A stretch of 64,000 nucleotides of DNA, taken from the NCBI RefSeq assembly GCF_030269925.1, contig NC_085116.1:9300001-9364000 (forward strand), given 5' to 3'. The position numbers and the translations under genes are program-made. This document shows positions 43,715 to 55,699 of this stretch, piece after piece. The DNA is from Bombyx mori. Lineage: Eukaryota > Arthropoda > Insecta > Lepidoptera > Bombycidae. Numbering within the stretch: position 1 is the first letter of the stretch; each line of letters opens with the position of its first letter. The notes under the pieces are model-generated. The model saw only the letters and a program-made list of their open reading frames with translations, did not search any database and was not told the origin of the DNA.

Positions 43715-45784
43715 TCTAATATATAAAATTCTCGTGTCACAGTTTTCGTTGCCATACTCCTCCGAAACGGCTTGACCGATTTTGATGAAATTTTTTGTGC
43801 TTATCCGGTATCTATGAGAATCGGCCAACATCTATTTTCCATCCCCCTAAATGTTAGGGGTAGTCCACCCCTAAATTTTTTTTTTTAATTTTTAGACAAA
43901 ATTTTTAATTTCTATTTTTTTATGATACAACATACAAAAATACATACAATCCTCAATTTTCACCCTTCTACGATCAACCCTTATTTTTTAATAGCCATTT
44001 TAGTAATTTAATCATTTTTCCTCTCCGGTCGAAAACTGATCAATCGTCATTTAATTAGTTATCCCCTCCATGTGTCTACCGGTGTCACTTCTCACCCTGT
44101 AAACAGCACGGAGTAGGGATGTTACCTCTATAGTTTTCGGCTATTATTAGTGTTTATGCTTCAAGCGTAGTAGTTAAACATTTTTAGTTCATCGCCTTGC
44201 ATGTCAGATGGAAAATGTACAAAAAATTTCCCTAAAGATTTCACTAACGATACAATCACAAATGTCGACGGATATCCAATATATCGTCGAAGGAATCCAG
44301 ATAATGGCGGACAATCATTTATTAAAAACATCAGCAACACAGACATTGATATTGACAATCGTTGGGTCGTGCCATATTCGCCCCTGCTGAGCAAAACATA
44401 CAATGCTCATATTAATGTTGAGTTCTGCAGCTCTGTGAAGAGCATCAAATACATTTGCAAGTATGTCCATAAAGGCAGTGACATGGCGGTGCTTAGAGTG
44501 GAAAATATGAATGTACCATGGCACACAAACATTCACTTGAGGCGTTGAACAGGACATTGAAAGATATTAAAAACAACGACAAACTATTTGGTGGCACTCT
44601 GTTAGTCCTTTCAGGTGACTTCAGACAAACACTTCCCGTCATTCCACGTTCAACATACGCTGATGAAATCAACACCTGCTTAAAATCATCTACATTGTGG
44701 CGTAATGTTGAAATAATACAGCTGAAAGTAAATATGCGCGTTCAAATGCTTCAAGATCCATCCGCTGAAACATTCTCAAAACAACTCTTAGATATCGGCG
44801 ATGGAAAAGTCACTATAGCTGAAACTGGATACATAAAATTAGCGAATTATTTCTGCACTATCATTGATTCGCAAGATGCTCTCATTGAACAAATATTTCC
44901 CGATGTACACACGAATTACATAAATCTCGAGTGGCTTGCAGAAAGAGCAATGTTAGCTGCAAAAAATGTGGAGGTTGACATTTTAAATCTGAAGATACAA
45001 CAGTTATTGCCAGGAGACTTGGTATCATATAAATCTATTGATACAGTTTGCGATCACACTGAAGCTGTAAATTTTCCAACAGAGTTTTTGAACTCACTGG
45101 ATTTGCCAGGCATGCCACCACATAACTTACAATTGAAGGTTGGATCTCCAATTATTTTGCTTCGTAATTTGAACCCGCCACGGCTATGCAACGGTACGCG
45201 ATTAGTCATTAAAAAATTAATGAGAAAAGTTATCGAAGGCACCATTTTAAATGGCAAGTTTCGAGGTGAAAATATATTGATAGCATGAATACCTATTATA
45301 CCCACAGATGTGCCAATTCAATTTAAGCGTATTCAATTTCCGATTAGTTTGGCATTTGAAATGACTATTAATAAATCCCAAGGCCAAACAATGTCTGTTT
45401 GTGGCTTAGATTTGAGCACACCATGTTTTTCACACGGACAATTATACGTTGCATGCTCTCGAGTGGGTAAACCATCAAGTTTGTTTGTATTAGCTAAAGA
45501 CGGGCTAACAAAAAATATTGTTCACGCTGCAGCATTAAGAGATTAATATTATGTAATGAATTAATTATATATATAATTATTACTTTTAATAAATTAAAAC
45601 AATTAATGTTTGGTGTTTTGTTATTTTTAAACAACATTCCCTCATCCTTCACAGAGCTCCAGGCCTTTTTCACTCATATTCCACATCCTTATACACTTCG
45701 TTACAAGTTAGTAAATTTTTTTCTACACTAGAAATTCTCTAGAAATCTTATATATGGCAAGACAATGTTTGCCGGGTCAGCTAG
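43715..45784 (+). mobile_element. Helitron with both ends, internally deleted Rep-helicase
   Basis: 5' end A/TCTAATATATAAAATTCTCG at 43715. 3' end GGGTCAGCTAG/T at 45784. The hairpin GGCAA...TTGCC (45756-45773) lies eleven bases before the end. All three are hallmarks of a rolling-circle Helitron. The 2.07-kb body keeps parts of the Rep and helicase domains, so the copy is an autonomous element cut down to a third of the usual size. Confidence 0.9.
44201..45546 (+). pseudogene. Helitron Rep-helicase remnant
   Basis: The first part (44201-44548) carries the end of the Rep domain, with the tyrosine motif YICKYVHKG. The second (44518-45288, then 45310-45546) carries the Pif1-like helicase motifs VLSGDFRQTLPVIP and INKSQGQT...LYVACSRVG. 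The two parts are in different frames and meet at about 44510. The sequence between them, including the Walker A region, is gone. A TGA at 45286-45288 breaks the helicase frame. No activity is expected. Confidence 0.88.
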
Positions 45785-46540
45785 TATAATATATTATTGC
45801 TATGGCAGTTCAAATACATTACAAGTTTCGTGGACAGTTAATACATATAATGATTTAAAAAAAACACGAAATCAAACCGTAAAAGTAGTTTAATTATGTT
45901 TATAACTCGCGGAAACCGAGGAAAATACGGCTTTTCTTTTTAACATATTGTTTCATGACATATTGTTTCATTTTCCTTTCTTAAATTCGTAAGTGATACA
46001 ACTAAATAGCCCACGAATCAAAGGTTAATTTAATTGGAATTTAATGCACTGCAGGTCAAGGGTGGTATTTAACTGATATTATAGAATGATTAGTGAAGTC
46101 TAGGAAGGAATAATAGTATGAATCACGCGAAGCATTTTCATGCCTACCAATTCCTTATCTAGATTTTCATTTAATAGCAGACGGTATAAATTGAAAATCA
46201 TGATAATTATGTTAATGTCCTATTATGAATACGTAGTGATGGGGTAAGCCTTCCGCCGTGTTCTCTCATCACTTCCGTTCTTTTTACAGCTGCTACTACT
46301 TCGTTAGTTACTATCGTGCCTAATATTTCTGCTTGAAATTATATCATTTTGGATCGAATATCAGCATGAAAACCGAGTGTTTGTGCCAAAGGAAAGATCA
46401 ACCGAGCGGATGTGTTTCCTTCCGTTTACCGTTTTGAAGTTTAATATTAATGAGTTTTTTTTTATATCCTCTAACCCATAAAATTATTTCTAATTACATT
46501 TTTATCAATCGATCGCAGTCAATTGTCGCCAATAGATAGA
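45785..46540. other. AT-rich stretch without recognised features
   Basis: A short trace resembling the miniature LTR (AAAGGAAAGATCAACCGAGC at about 46390) is too short to assign. Confidence 0.35.
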
Positions 46541-46797
46541 TAATTTACTAGTGGTAGGACCTCTTGTGAGTCCGCACGGGTAGGTACCACCACCTTGCCT
46601 ATTTCGGCCGTGAAGCAGTAATGCGTTTCAGTTTGAAGGGTGGGGCAGCCGTTGTAACTATACTGAGACTTTAGAACTTATAACTCAAGATGGGTGGCGC
46701 ATTTACGTCGTAGATGTCTATAGGCTCCAGTAACCATTAACACCAAGTGGGCTGTGAGCTCGTCCACCCACATAAGCTATAAAAAATATAAAAAAAT
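46541..46797 (+). repeat. 5'-truncated Bm1 SINE
   Basis: AGTGGTAGGACCTCTTGTGA...GTGAAGCAGTAATGCG...GAGCTCGTCCACCC with an AT tail; little diverged. Confidence 0.87.
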
Positions 46798-48269
46798 CAT
46801 ATAATCTGAATATTAACTTTTTCTTGTAGAACTTTATTATGGTGCCATACTCGAAAAACAAAATGCTTGGCCAACATTAAGCTTAAAATTTTATTGTGAT
46901 TCGATCAATCGAAATAAGCATAAAATCGAAATGGTGGTCGTAGTTATTATTAACGAAAAAGTAATAAAATCTTTTCAGGCATGAGAAGCTAATGGACTAG
47001 AAACATTAATTGTAATCTGACAAAAATAAAGTATCCAAATTGGTTGAACTAGATAATTGAAAGACTCTCGCATCACCATTTTTTGTACAAACTACATGTC
47101 TTCTAGTCTAATGGTGTCTATGATTTTTTACAGTTGTAACACGAGACTGCCTGTGAGTTTGTCTACACAAATAAATAAAGTATTTTGTGATGAAAAAGAT
47201 CACAAAAAGTGTATATCATAAACATGGCCACCTTATTTATTAGTGGCAGCAGCGTGTTAAGTGATACTAAAAGAAAATTTCTTGGCACTCTGAACTACCT
47301 GAATCTCCTTCTCTTGTATCTTAAACAACCACTTGCTGATAGTTAAAATAATATAATAATTATTTACATTTTTAACTTAGGCAATTTCGTGAATAGGAAA
47401 TATAAAGTCAATATTCTAATCAAAAATCTATACATACACTTGTAATGCAATCCGTATTAAAAATTCAAATAAAATTTTGGAAATACAAGTCAAATAATAT
47501 TTTTTATATCGGTGGTCTACATTAGGATATTTTTTATGTGCATTGGACGTCTTTAGAAGTTTATAAAATTACAAGACACCAAGTGTTAAATATATTACTT
47601 TACAACCTCACAAAAGCGTGTTCACATGATTCGCTTTTTTAATTAGATCTCCGGGGTATTTAATATTTACATTTTAAAATAACCACGGTCCATTATGGAA
47701 TGTTTAATAAATTTCTACAAGTTTAAAACGGAAGAAGACAAAAATTGACAAAATGGTTCTAACCGAACTGTTAATTTAACAAAGTTCCATTGTAAAATGT
47801 GCACATACTTGTACTACGAACCAGTGAAACCACCCTTTCAGAATGTAACGGTTTTTATACAACATTGTCGATGAGCTAAATTGTAAATACTACGTATGGT
47901 GTTGTTGACAAATCTTCTGTCGTCATATCGCTTTTAGAGGTAATTAACGCTTTGTATGGGGCTTCACAAGATCCCATAAAACCATATAAAACATAAATAT
48001 GTAGATTCAGAAAACAATCATAGAACATTTGTGCTGTATCCTTTATAAAGTTAAAAATTACCTAACAGACAGCACGGTGTCGCACTGTTTCAATTCATTT
48101 TTTCTTTTGCATTGCCTTGTCTGTACTGGTTAATATAAAATTATAAATGTGTGCGTTTTAAGAAAAGTAATACTAATATTAGGGCCACTGATTCGTCTTT
48201 TTTTTTCAGGACGACATTCCTTTTTTGTGATACCTTCGTTTCTGGTATAGAGTTTGTAATAATAATCTT
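46798..48269. other. AT-rich stretch without recognised features
   Basis: No ORF, repeat family or RNA gene recognised. Confidence 0.4.
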
Positions 48270-48375
48270 TAATTCTTATAAGAACTATATCTCTTATAAG
48301 AACATCTCTCTCTCTCTCTCTCATAAACCTATCTCTTATAAGAACATATCTCTTATAAGAACTCTTATAAGAACA
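48270..48375. repeat. Short array of palindromic CTTATAAG units
   Basis: Five copies of (T)CTTATAAGAAC, each a perfect 8- to 10-base palindrome, are interspersed with a (CT)n run at about 48306-48323. Confidence 0.7.
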
Positions 48376-48404
48376 CATATTCTGTTTTATGAAAAAATAT
48401 ATAG

Positions 48405-48690
48405 AGCGGAATGAGATGAAGTTGATTTATTTAAAATTATAATGAACTGATATAATATCTAGTGAAACGAAATGGGACGACGTGATATGAAGTAGACTTA
48501 TTAAAAGGGTACGAATTTACTGAGATTTGAATGGATTTTTAGAAAAATACGAGAAGCCACGTCTTGTCAAATCGTTTCATTTTCCCGTGCACCTTCACAG
48601 ATGCTAAACGATTAATAAGTCACCCCTATTATTAGTTTAAGCCTAAAGAAACACAAAGTAACAAAATAAATTTACATAATGTGGCTATTC
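48405..48690 (+). repeat. Unnamed dispersed repeat, copy 2
   Basis: GGAATGAGATGAAGTTGATT...GTTTCATTTTCCCGTGCACC...TTCACAGATGCTAAACGATT matches the order of blocks at 8555-8880. Confidence 0.55.
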
Positions 48691-49493
48691 ACAATTTCTA
48701 GAATATTTTATTACTATTATTAACTGTTTTTTTTTGAAATATATACATAAAGTGTCGAGCGTTTTAATTGTTTTATTTAAAGGCTTTAAAATCATAATAA
48801 CGTATTGATAGTAAGTAACGAAAAAGTTGCTTTAGAAAAATACATTTTCGTTTTTTTGAAATTAATAATAAAACGATTTTTATTATCAGTCCAATATTAA
48901 AGACTACCCATACATAAAAACAAGGAAATTTACCTTTCATTAACACTGTTTTAGATTCCAGGTAAAAATAATAACTTAATAGGTATTTTTGTAAAGAAAG
49001 CAAATAAGGCACCTCTCGCCTCAATCGTTACCTTCAACTAAGCAGGAATTACTCCTGAAAGTCTTTCAAAGAAAACACTTTCCTAATAAAAGTAAAACTT
49101 TTTTAATAACACACTTCCCCGTCGCAATAAGAACAATCATCTAAATACGTGTTCGTCTTACCACACGAAGTATGAAAACTTTCGGTTCAATTTTGTTGAA
49201 AATAGGTATGAAACCTATTGTAGTAGCAACTTAACTCTTCGAATACGTACCCTTCTTTACTATCAAGGCATAATGACGTCATTTCCTTATCGTAAATCTA
49301 AACGATTCACTGTATTCAAATTTTGGTAACTTCGGGGTGGCTCGGAAAGAAACTGCTTTGTAGGATAAATTGTACCTTTAATTGTACTCGGTACTGTTGG
49401 AAACGGGGAAGGTATTTTCTTCGTAAATTACTCTTTGGTCATTACTTAAAAAGGTTTTTTTTCTTGTAAATGAAATTGTGAGTGTACATTGTT
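48691..49493. other. AT-rich stretch without recognised features
   Basis: An 83-codon - ORF (48773-49024) is Lys/Leu/Phe-rich with no motif, as expected by chance. Confidence 0.4.
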
Positions 49494-49615
49494 TGCGGTA
49501 GGCAGCGATTTGGCTGTGCCCTTGGCATTGCCGACGTCCATGAGTGATGGTTACATCAGGTGGGCCTACACTTGCATGTCTACACTTGCATGCCCAAAAA
49601 ACAATAAAAACTACG
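49494..49615 (+). mobile_element. Tail of the second LINE family
   Basis: GCGGTAGGCAGCGATTTGGC...GACGTCCATGAGTGATGG...CAGGTGGGCC, the same tail as at 10470. A short duplication (ACACTTGCATG) is present near its end. Confidence 0.6.
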
Positions 49616-49840
49616 GGAATTCGGTTTAAAGGGGTTCTTAGGGCATATTATTATATATATAGCAAACTTTAATATCGCACCCTCCATGAGACTTGAAGTC
49701 GAACTCTTAATATCGGTGGTGATGGTGTTACTGTAGGCCATCAAACAGCCGCGAAACGACAAATTATAAGTATTGAATTATCTATTAATTAAATAAAGAA
49801 AATTAACAAAGGGCATTACAAAAATAATTTGAGATGGTGA

Positions 49841-50153
49841 GACATTCCACGGTGAAGGAATAACATCGTGTAATAAAAATCAATCCCGCAAAATTATAAT
49901 TTGCGTAATTACTGGTGGTAGGACCTCTTGTGAGTCCACACGGATAAGTACCACCACCCCGCCTATTTCTGCCGTGAAGCAGTAATCCGTTTCGGTTTGA
50001 AGGGTGGGGCAGCCGTTGTAACTATACTGAGACCTTAGAACTCATATCTCAAAGTGGGTGGAGGCATTTACGTTGTAGATGTCTATGGGCTCCAGTAACC
50101 ACTTAACACCAGGTGGGCTATGAGCTCGTCCACCCAACAAAGCAATAAAAAAA
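49841..50153 (+). repeat. Bm1 SINE with part of the linker region
   Basis: Starts at GACATTCCACGGTGAAGGAA, so it extends further 5' than most copies here. It runs through AAATTATAATTTGCGTAATT and the body to AGCAATAAAAAAA. Low divergence. Confidence 0.88.
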
Positions 50154-51289
50154 GACCAGAAATCCAAAAAAATACCAGTTTTTCATACATTACATTTTTT
50201 TTAAACTGCTATTATGTCGATCGGGTCATGAGTCGTAAAATCATTGGCTATCTATTTATTTAATTAGCGCTGGGGGCAGCTTCGGCACATTCGAGGTTAA
50301 TCGATAATATAATCAGGAACTGTTCTAATGATTAAATTAGACGAAAATATCATAAACCGTAGTATTGTGTTACCTCTGTCCCTTACATTCCCTATGCCTT
50401 TTAAGAACAAATTTTGTTGTAGATTTAATATGTTGTGCGCATAGAGTTAGTGTTGTAGGTACTTATTAACTCCATGGTTGTGCGTCTACAACAATTCTTC
50501 AGCTATGAATAATTTATAATCTCGTACTTAAGTATTTTTTATTTTTGATAATTTTTATATAGTTCCACAATACGTTTAAATTTTAAAAAAATACTCAAGA
50601 AACCGAATCAGTGGGTATTTATTAAATTGCTGATTTTTGTATTTTCCGATTTTGCTTCAAATTTAATATTTAAAAATCCTAATTTAATGCCAGTATCAGT
50701 GGAAAGGTTACGTACCTACGAGTGTCCGCTTTAGTCGCCAAGACTCCGTTGGGTTTCAGAGCAGGGTAAGATCAAACGCGTAGCGTAATTTCCGTTGTAA
50801 AACACGTTTTCCCAATATTTTAATCAAAGTATTCATGGGTCGGTAATCCTTTATTGGCGACAGTTAATGATTTTCAAGTTTAATAAAATTTATTTTATTA
50901 AATAGAGTGTGCTACTATACACCTTTTAACTAACGTGTTGTTATTATATTTGTACACTGTTTATTTTCTACATCGTAAATGGGGTCATATCGGACCGCAG
51001 TTTGGCGAAACGCAGACATGGCGCTCATTGACGGTGCAGTGTCATGGTTTCAATTTCCGGCTCGTTCCGTGTAAACCTTTCAGGGCGGGGAACAGATAGT
51101 ACTTAGTGAGTCGATCCACAAATCACAAATTCATGATAACAGCTTTTACGAAGAGAAATTTATTTAGAATACAGTGAACATTCAAATGAGTGATTGATGT
51201 TTACATTTATCGGACGTTCGAAGGTTTTTTTTGTGATTTTTTTTTCTTACATCAAATACTAACGCGTTTATATCGCATTATCTATAGCA
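50154..51289. other. Stretch without recognised features
   Basis: A moderately GC-richer part at 50990-51080 shows no ORF or repeat I can name. Confidence 0.4.
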
Positions 51290-51449
51290 CCAACAGAATG
51301 TTTTCTTCGAGGAACATCGTCCTGTCAATCCTATGCCCAAGCAAGTCGTACTCTTCGATTTACAGGCCTATAGTGATAGCTTTCATGCTTTTCAAAGTAA
51401 CGAGTTGAGTTACTGGGCTCTTACAGTAACATAAGGACTCTTACAGTAA

Positions 51450-51550
51450 GCGTCAGCTGATCAGTTACTGACAGTATGGTTTCTGTCGTGGTCGTGCAGC
51501 GGACGACATACTTGTGTACCTACCTTACATTATTGCACTAAAGCATTGAT
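51450..51550 (+). mobile_element. Tiny non-LTR reverse-transcriptase relic
   Basis: Reads QYGFCRGRAADDILVYL, matching the QYGFRxGRSxxDxLV motif of the RT domain, with a stop just before it. Confidence 0.5.
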
Positions 51551-51798
51551 GGTATTAGGTGGAATGTAAATCTGTCTGACCCCGTCAGGAGCGAAGTTCT
51601 TTACTTTCCATTCACATTTTTTGACTCTGAGCATATGATTTGAGGTTAGTTAGGCTAGTATAAATTTTCAGCGAGTAGTAGTGTATTAAGAATCACTATC
51701 ATTACATAAACTATTTAAAGGTAACATTTGTTAATTGTTAAGACAACGGAACAACATTACGTGACGACTTCTATTAGTTAATTAGTCAACCACTTTAT

Positions 51799-52155
51799 TT
51801 ATTTTTTGTTCCGCAAAAAACCTCTTGCAAGATGCGCACGGAAGCTGTACTGGCAATCCATTCCGAGCCTGAAGTACTTGAGTTGTGTGCCGACCTTGTT
51901 GTGGACGCCTACGATCACAAGATAGGCGTCGCCAAGCAGCCCTCTTTGAGGTTTATGAAACGGTAGGATTTCTCGAGCGCTAGCTTGAAGACCAAACTTG
52001 GGATTTTGTGCGCAGAACCACGCACTGTAGAGCCCTGATGATGCACTGGTAACTGCCTCCAGTGGATCGCGGAAATAGTAGCGCTTCGCCGTATCTGCTC
52101 CACAAGTACGCATCAGGCAACAACTGCCGAAAACTGCGTTAAGGAACTTCATCAC
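51799..52155 (-). CDS. Hypothetical protein, 118 aa, unknown
   Basis: A single open frame with higher GC than its surroundings. It starts MMKFLNAVFGSCCLMRTCGA, a weakly hydrophobic start that could be a signal peptide, and ends RAHLARGFLRNKK. The stop overlaps an AATAAA-type string (complement at about 51787-51800), giving almost no 3' UTR, as in a processed retrocopy or a very compact gene. I recognise no domain. It may be a pseudogene fragment of a larger protein; the opposite strand has several stops. Confidence 0.3.
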   Translation of the reverse strand: MMKFLNAVFGSCCLMRTCGADTAKRYYFRDPLEAVTSASSGLYSAWFCAQNPKFGLQASAREILPFHKPQRGLLGDAYLVIVGVHNKVGTQLKYFRLGMDCQYSFRAHLARGFLRNKK

Positions 52156-52194
52156 AAAAAAGAGCGTTCAGTTTTTTTCTTGTCAGAACATAAG

Positions 52195-52312
52195 GTCTAT
52201 CTACTGCCAAGTGGCTACCTTAGTGCCCAGACATGAGACCTTAATGTGAATGCCGCCACTTCCCTTGAGACATGAGGTATAAATCTCAACAGTATTCTGG
52301 CATTCAACAAAC
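52195..52312 (-). repeat. Old Bm1 fragment
   Basis: AATGCCGCCACTTCCCTTGAGACATGAG follows the reverse-complement Bm1 order, heavily diverged. Confidence 0.35.
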
Positions 52313-52699
52313 TAAACAGTAATCAAAATACTGTTTCAGTAGTGAAGTGCGTTATTCTTATAAAATAAATGAACAAACAATATTTGGGTAATGTTTATTT
52401 ATAATAGAATAATGACAACATAAAGTAGGTTTCTGGGCATACGATATTATAATCTGGGTTATATTTATATACCCAGTATTTATACACAGTAACAGTTTTC
52501 AATGCTTGTAAATAAATAATATCTATTGTAGATCGGTACATACCATTCAATATAATTGTATCAGTCGAACTAATGCCTCTCCAATCACGCTGGATTAAAT
52601 ACATTTCGAAAAGCCCATTTCATTGTGTTTGCTTACGAAGCTATGTTATAAATTTATTTTCATCTAAATTGTTTGATTTCGAGCAATTTATTATACTTT

Positions 52700-52938
52700 T
52701 GTGACCTCTTGTGAGTCCGCGCGGGTAGGTACCACCACCCTGCCTATTTCTGCCGTGAAGCAGTAATGCGTTTTGGTTTGAAGGGTGGGGCAGGCGTTGT
52801 AACTATATTTGAGACCTTAGAACTTATATCTCAAGGTGGGTGACGCATTTACGTTGTAGATGTCTATGAGCTCCAGTAACCACTTAACACCAGATGGGTT
52901 GCGAGCTCGTCCATCAGCTAAGTAATAAAAAAAAAATA
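52700..52938 (+). repeat. 5'-truncated Bm1 SINE
   Basis: GACCTCTTGTGAGTCCGCGC...GAAGGGTGGGGCAGGCG...AAGTAATAAAAAAAAAAT. Confidence 0.87.
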
Positions 52939-53009
52939 CTGTCTCAAAATGAGACCCGAACTACATGGTAATTGCATTATTCTTAAAATAATACATTTTG
53001 CGTAGGCGG

Positions 53010-53530
53010 GCGAATGACTTACGTAATTACGCAAATTATATTTATTGTGAGTTTTAACTTTATTACATGACGCTATCTATACCTTCAACGTGGAAGTCAT
53101 TCGTGAATATCTTATACCTTTAAACAAGCAATTCTTGTATATTAATATATATGCATATAATCTGAATCTTGAATCTGAATTTAGTATACAGGGGATTTCG
53201 GGGGCGATAAATCGATCTAGCTACAATTTATTTTCAGAAAATGTTGTTTTATTCGTATTTTCAATAATCAACTCTTCCCGACATCTATAATACTATTAAT
53301 ACTATTTTCCTTAATTGAGCGCAACTAACAGCTTTAAAGACACAACAAGATGGCGTTATCAAAAAAAAAAAACCAGCAAAGCTCGGTCATCATCTAGTAA
53401 GACCTATGTTAAGTACGTATTTCATTACGAAAATTGTTAGCTGCCCGGGAGATTTCAGCACCGGCATAGTCGCTTCGCTCGATACTCGATACACAAGGCT
53501 TCTTATCCATTAGACCACAACAACTTTTGT
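53010..53530 (-). repeat. Bm1 head region split by another repeat
   Basis: The linker (TACGTAATTACGCAAATTAT; CAACGTGGAAGTCATTCG) lies at 53010-53105. The tRNA-like head with a B-box-like and A-box-like order (ATCCATTAGACCACAACAAC, reverse) lies at about 53440-53530. About 330 bp of foreign sequence sits between them. Confidence 0.6.
53106..53435 (+). mobile_element. Lepidopteran dispersed repeat inside the Bm1 head
   Basis: ACAAGCAATTCTTGTATATT and TTTCGGGGGCGATAAATCGA are motifs I recall from a widespread lepidopteran, probably Helitron-like, repeat. Exact ends not seen. Confidence 0.4.
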
Positions 53531-53551
53531 TTGACTTAGGTTTTTTTTAAT

Positions 53552-53602
53552 AAAAATAGATACGCAATAGTGTATCTGTTACACTATTGCGTATCTATTT
53601 TT
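53552..53602. repeat. Perfect 23-bp inverted repeat with a 5-nt loop
   Basis: AATAGATACGCAATAGTGTA (within 53552-53574) and its exact complement at 53580-53602, loop TCTGT. Confidence 0.9.
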
Positions 53603-53721
53603 GTTTTAGTTTAGTAGGTATTATTCATCAGTACTAGCGGCAACATTTTATTCAAATGTCATTTTAACAGCCCGGCTTTTTACATATTTCCTTACCGAAC
53701 ACATAACAAATCCGACTTTCT

Positions 53722-53863
53722 GTAACTATAGGTACTTGAGACCTTAGAACTTATATCTCAAGGTGGGTGGCGCATTTACGCTGTAGATGTCTATGGGCTC
53801 CAGCAACCACTTAACTCCAGGTGGGCTGCGAGCTCGTCCACCCATCTAAGCAAAAAAAAAAAA
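53722..53863 (+). repeat. Bm1 3' third
   Basis: AACTATAGGTACTTGAGACC...GGCGCATTTACGCTGTAG...GAGCTCGTCCACCC then A12. Little diverged. Confidence 0.82.
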
Positions 53864-55558
53864 CTCTCTTCCTAAATTTGGCAAAATCCGCTTTAAAAGC
53901 AATTCAGGGAAAAAGCACACAAATAAACAAATAAAAATTAAATTACGAATTTATTTTGTGCCATGTAAAGGTACACACATACATGTAGGTACTCGTTCAT
54001 TTTTAATTTACATGCAAATTTTAATAGTATAGCTGAAAAAGGCCCGTTGAAAATTGGTGGGGCTACGTGAGATGATGACTTTTAAAAGTGTTTAGGTTAT
54101 TTTTATCAAATAACATCACGCCCATTATCACGTCTAGCGAAATAAACAATAGCACAATTAAATATAATATAAATAATATATTAAATATATACAATAAACA
54201 AGATTTGACTATATGAATTTTGCTTATGCTTACCTACCCGAAAACATTTTTAAAACGAATTAAAATAAGTATAGTCTTGTTCAAACACATTTTTAATTGA
54301 AACTTTAACTTTTTTATCTTGCTAAATGTACAATCTTTATAATTAGATGTATGAGTCTTCTGCACTATTCTACAGACAGCCAGATTGATATACTAGCGGA
54401 CACATATAACGAAAATTTAAGGGTACCGATTTGGCATTTGACTGCAAGGAAAAAATAAATAGCATTGCCGAAATACTGTTGCCAGTCTTTAAAAAATATG
54501 AATTTTTAAATTTTAATTTTGGAACTACTGTGATTCTTTTCAAAGAAGTACATATCGTAAATCATCAAGTATCAACCTAGACTATTAACAGGTATTAGGA
54601 GTACCTAACTATACAATTTAGAATACTAAACATATTTTATTATTATTTTTGTTTTAAATATTATTTAAAATTGAGTATGGATTATAAAATTAATTTGTTA
54701 TTGGAGTGGTATGAAGATTGGGAATATTTGAATAGATGCATATGGGTGAGTTTTTACTTAATAATGTTCAATTAAGAAATTTCCATACAGGGAATAAACA
54801 GTTTTTATTTTATGAATTGCAACTAGTGCATTGCATCCTTATTAAACGTACTTTCTGTAAAATATATTGATTACTAGACAATCCGTCGGTCGTTACTGTA
54901 GGCAATTTGATGTTAGATTGATACTGAAGAATATTCGAAATTCAAATTTCCTTATACATACTTTTTTCTCAAAATACGATTTCGTTTATTGAGAAATAAC
55001 TAGAATCTACTTTTTTATTTCTATCAATAAATCGATGTAAAGAGAATATTGTGAGCTTTAATATATTTTGATGATTTAGGCCTATCTTAATTTGTTGCTT
55101 ACGAGTTATGACGATTAGCCTCGAGGTAGGGTAACTCAGGGAGGGTTATTTGTGGGCGGACCCGACCAGATATTTGATCGGACTTGAAAGGTCTTGTCAG
55201 ATCGTTGAAACCATTCTGACATTATTGATCTGCTTTCCTAACAGCCTAAAATTAACAAAGTGATTTCTAATGTACAGTATAAATATAATATATCTAGTAA
55301 TCCAACCGTCAGTTCTTTATAGAAACGCAATAGTGCAGGAATCCAAGGTCTTTTAAAAACAAAAATTTTTCTATTTCAAGACTCAGTTATCTGTAGCAGA
55401 AAAAATAAATTCGTTTTTTTCTAATTTCTTTTTAATTGTTGATCTGTAAGTGATAATTATCTGATAGGAAATTATCACGATGATCCTGTTGAAGATTTCG
55501 GAAATTATTTAAATATTTACACTTTAACTGGATATAAACAAAGTTTCTATTAATCTAT
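53864..55558. other. AT-rich stretch with one candidate small exon
   Basis: Nothing recognised except the small open frame at 54677-54745 ending in a splice donor. Confidence 0.4.
54677..54745 (+). other. Candidate short first exon, low confidence
   Basis: ATG, then DYKINLLLEWYEDWEYLNRC-IW, then GTGAGT. The tryptophan- and glutamate-rich peptide is unlike random AT-rich DNA, and the donor fits. No partner exon or promoter identified. Confidence 0.2.
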
Positions 55559-55695
55559 TTACTAGTCAAACCCGATTAGCTGATTTGACTTCGATCCTAG
55601 ATCAGCCGCTAGGCAAATCTCAAGATTTCCTAAAAATTTCACGGAAATCGGTGCAGCCATTTCGGAATATACACAGAACATAGATATATAAATCA
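55559..55695 (-). mobile_element. Decayed Helitron-like repeat fragment
   Basis: AAATTTCACGGAAATCGGTG and CAGCCATTTCGGA are the reverse complement of the 'gaccgattttgatgaaa' block common in lepidopteran Helitron ends. Confidence 0.4.
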
Positions 55696-55699
55696 AATT

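Noticed and set aside
48773..49024. 83-aa - ORF, and other Lys/Ile/Phe-rich ORFs such as 33695-33985 and 63037-63279
   Set aside because: Composition is that of random AT-rich DNA, with no motifs or splice context.
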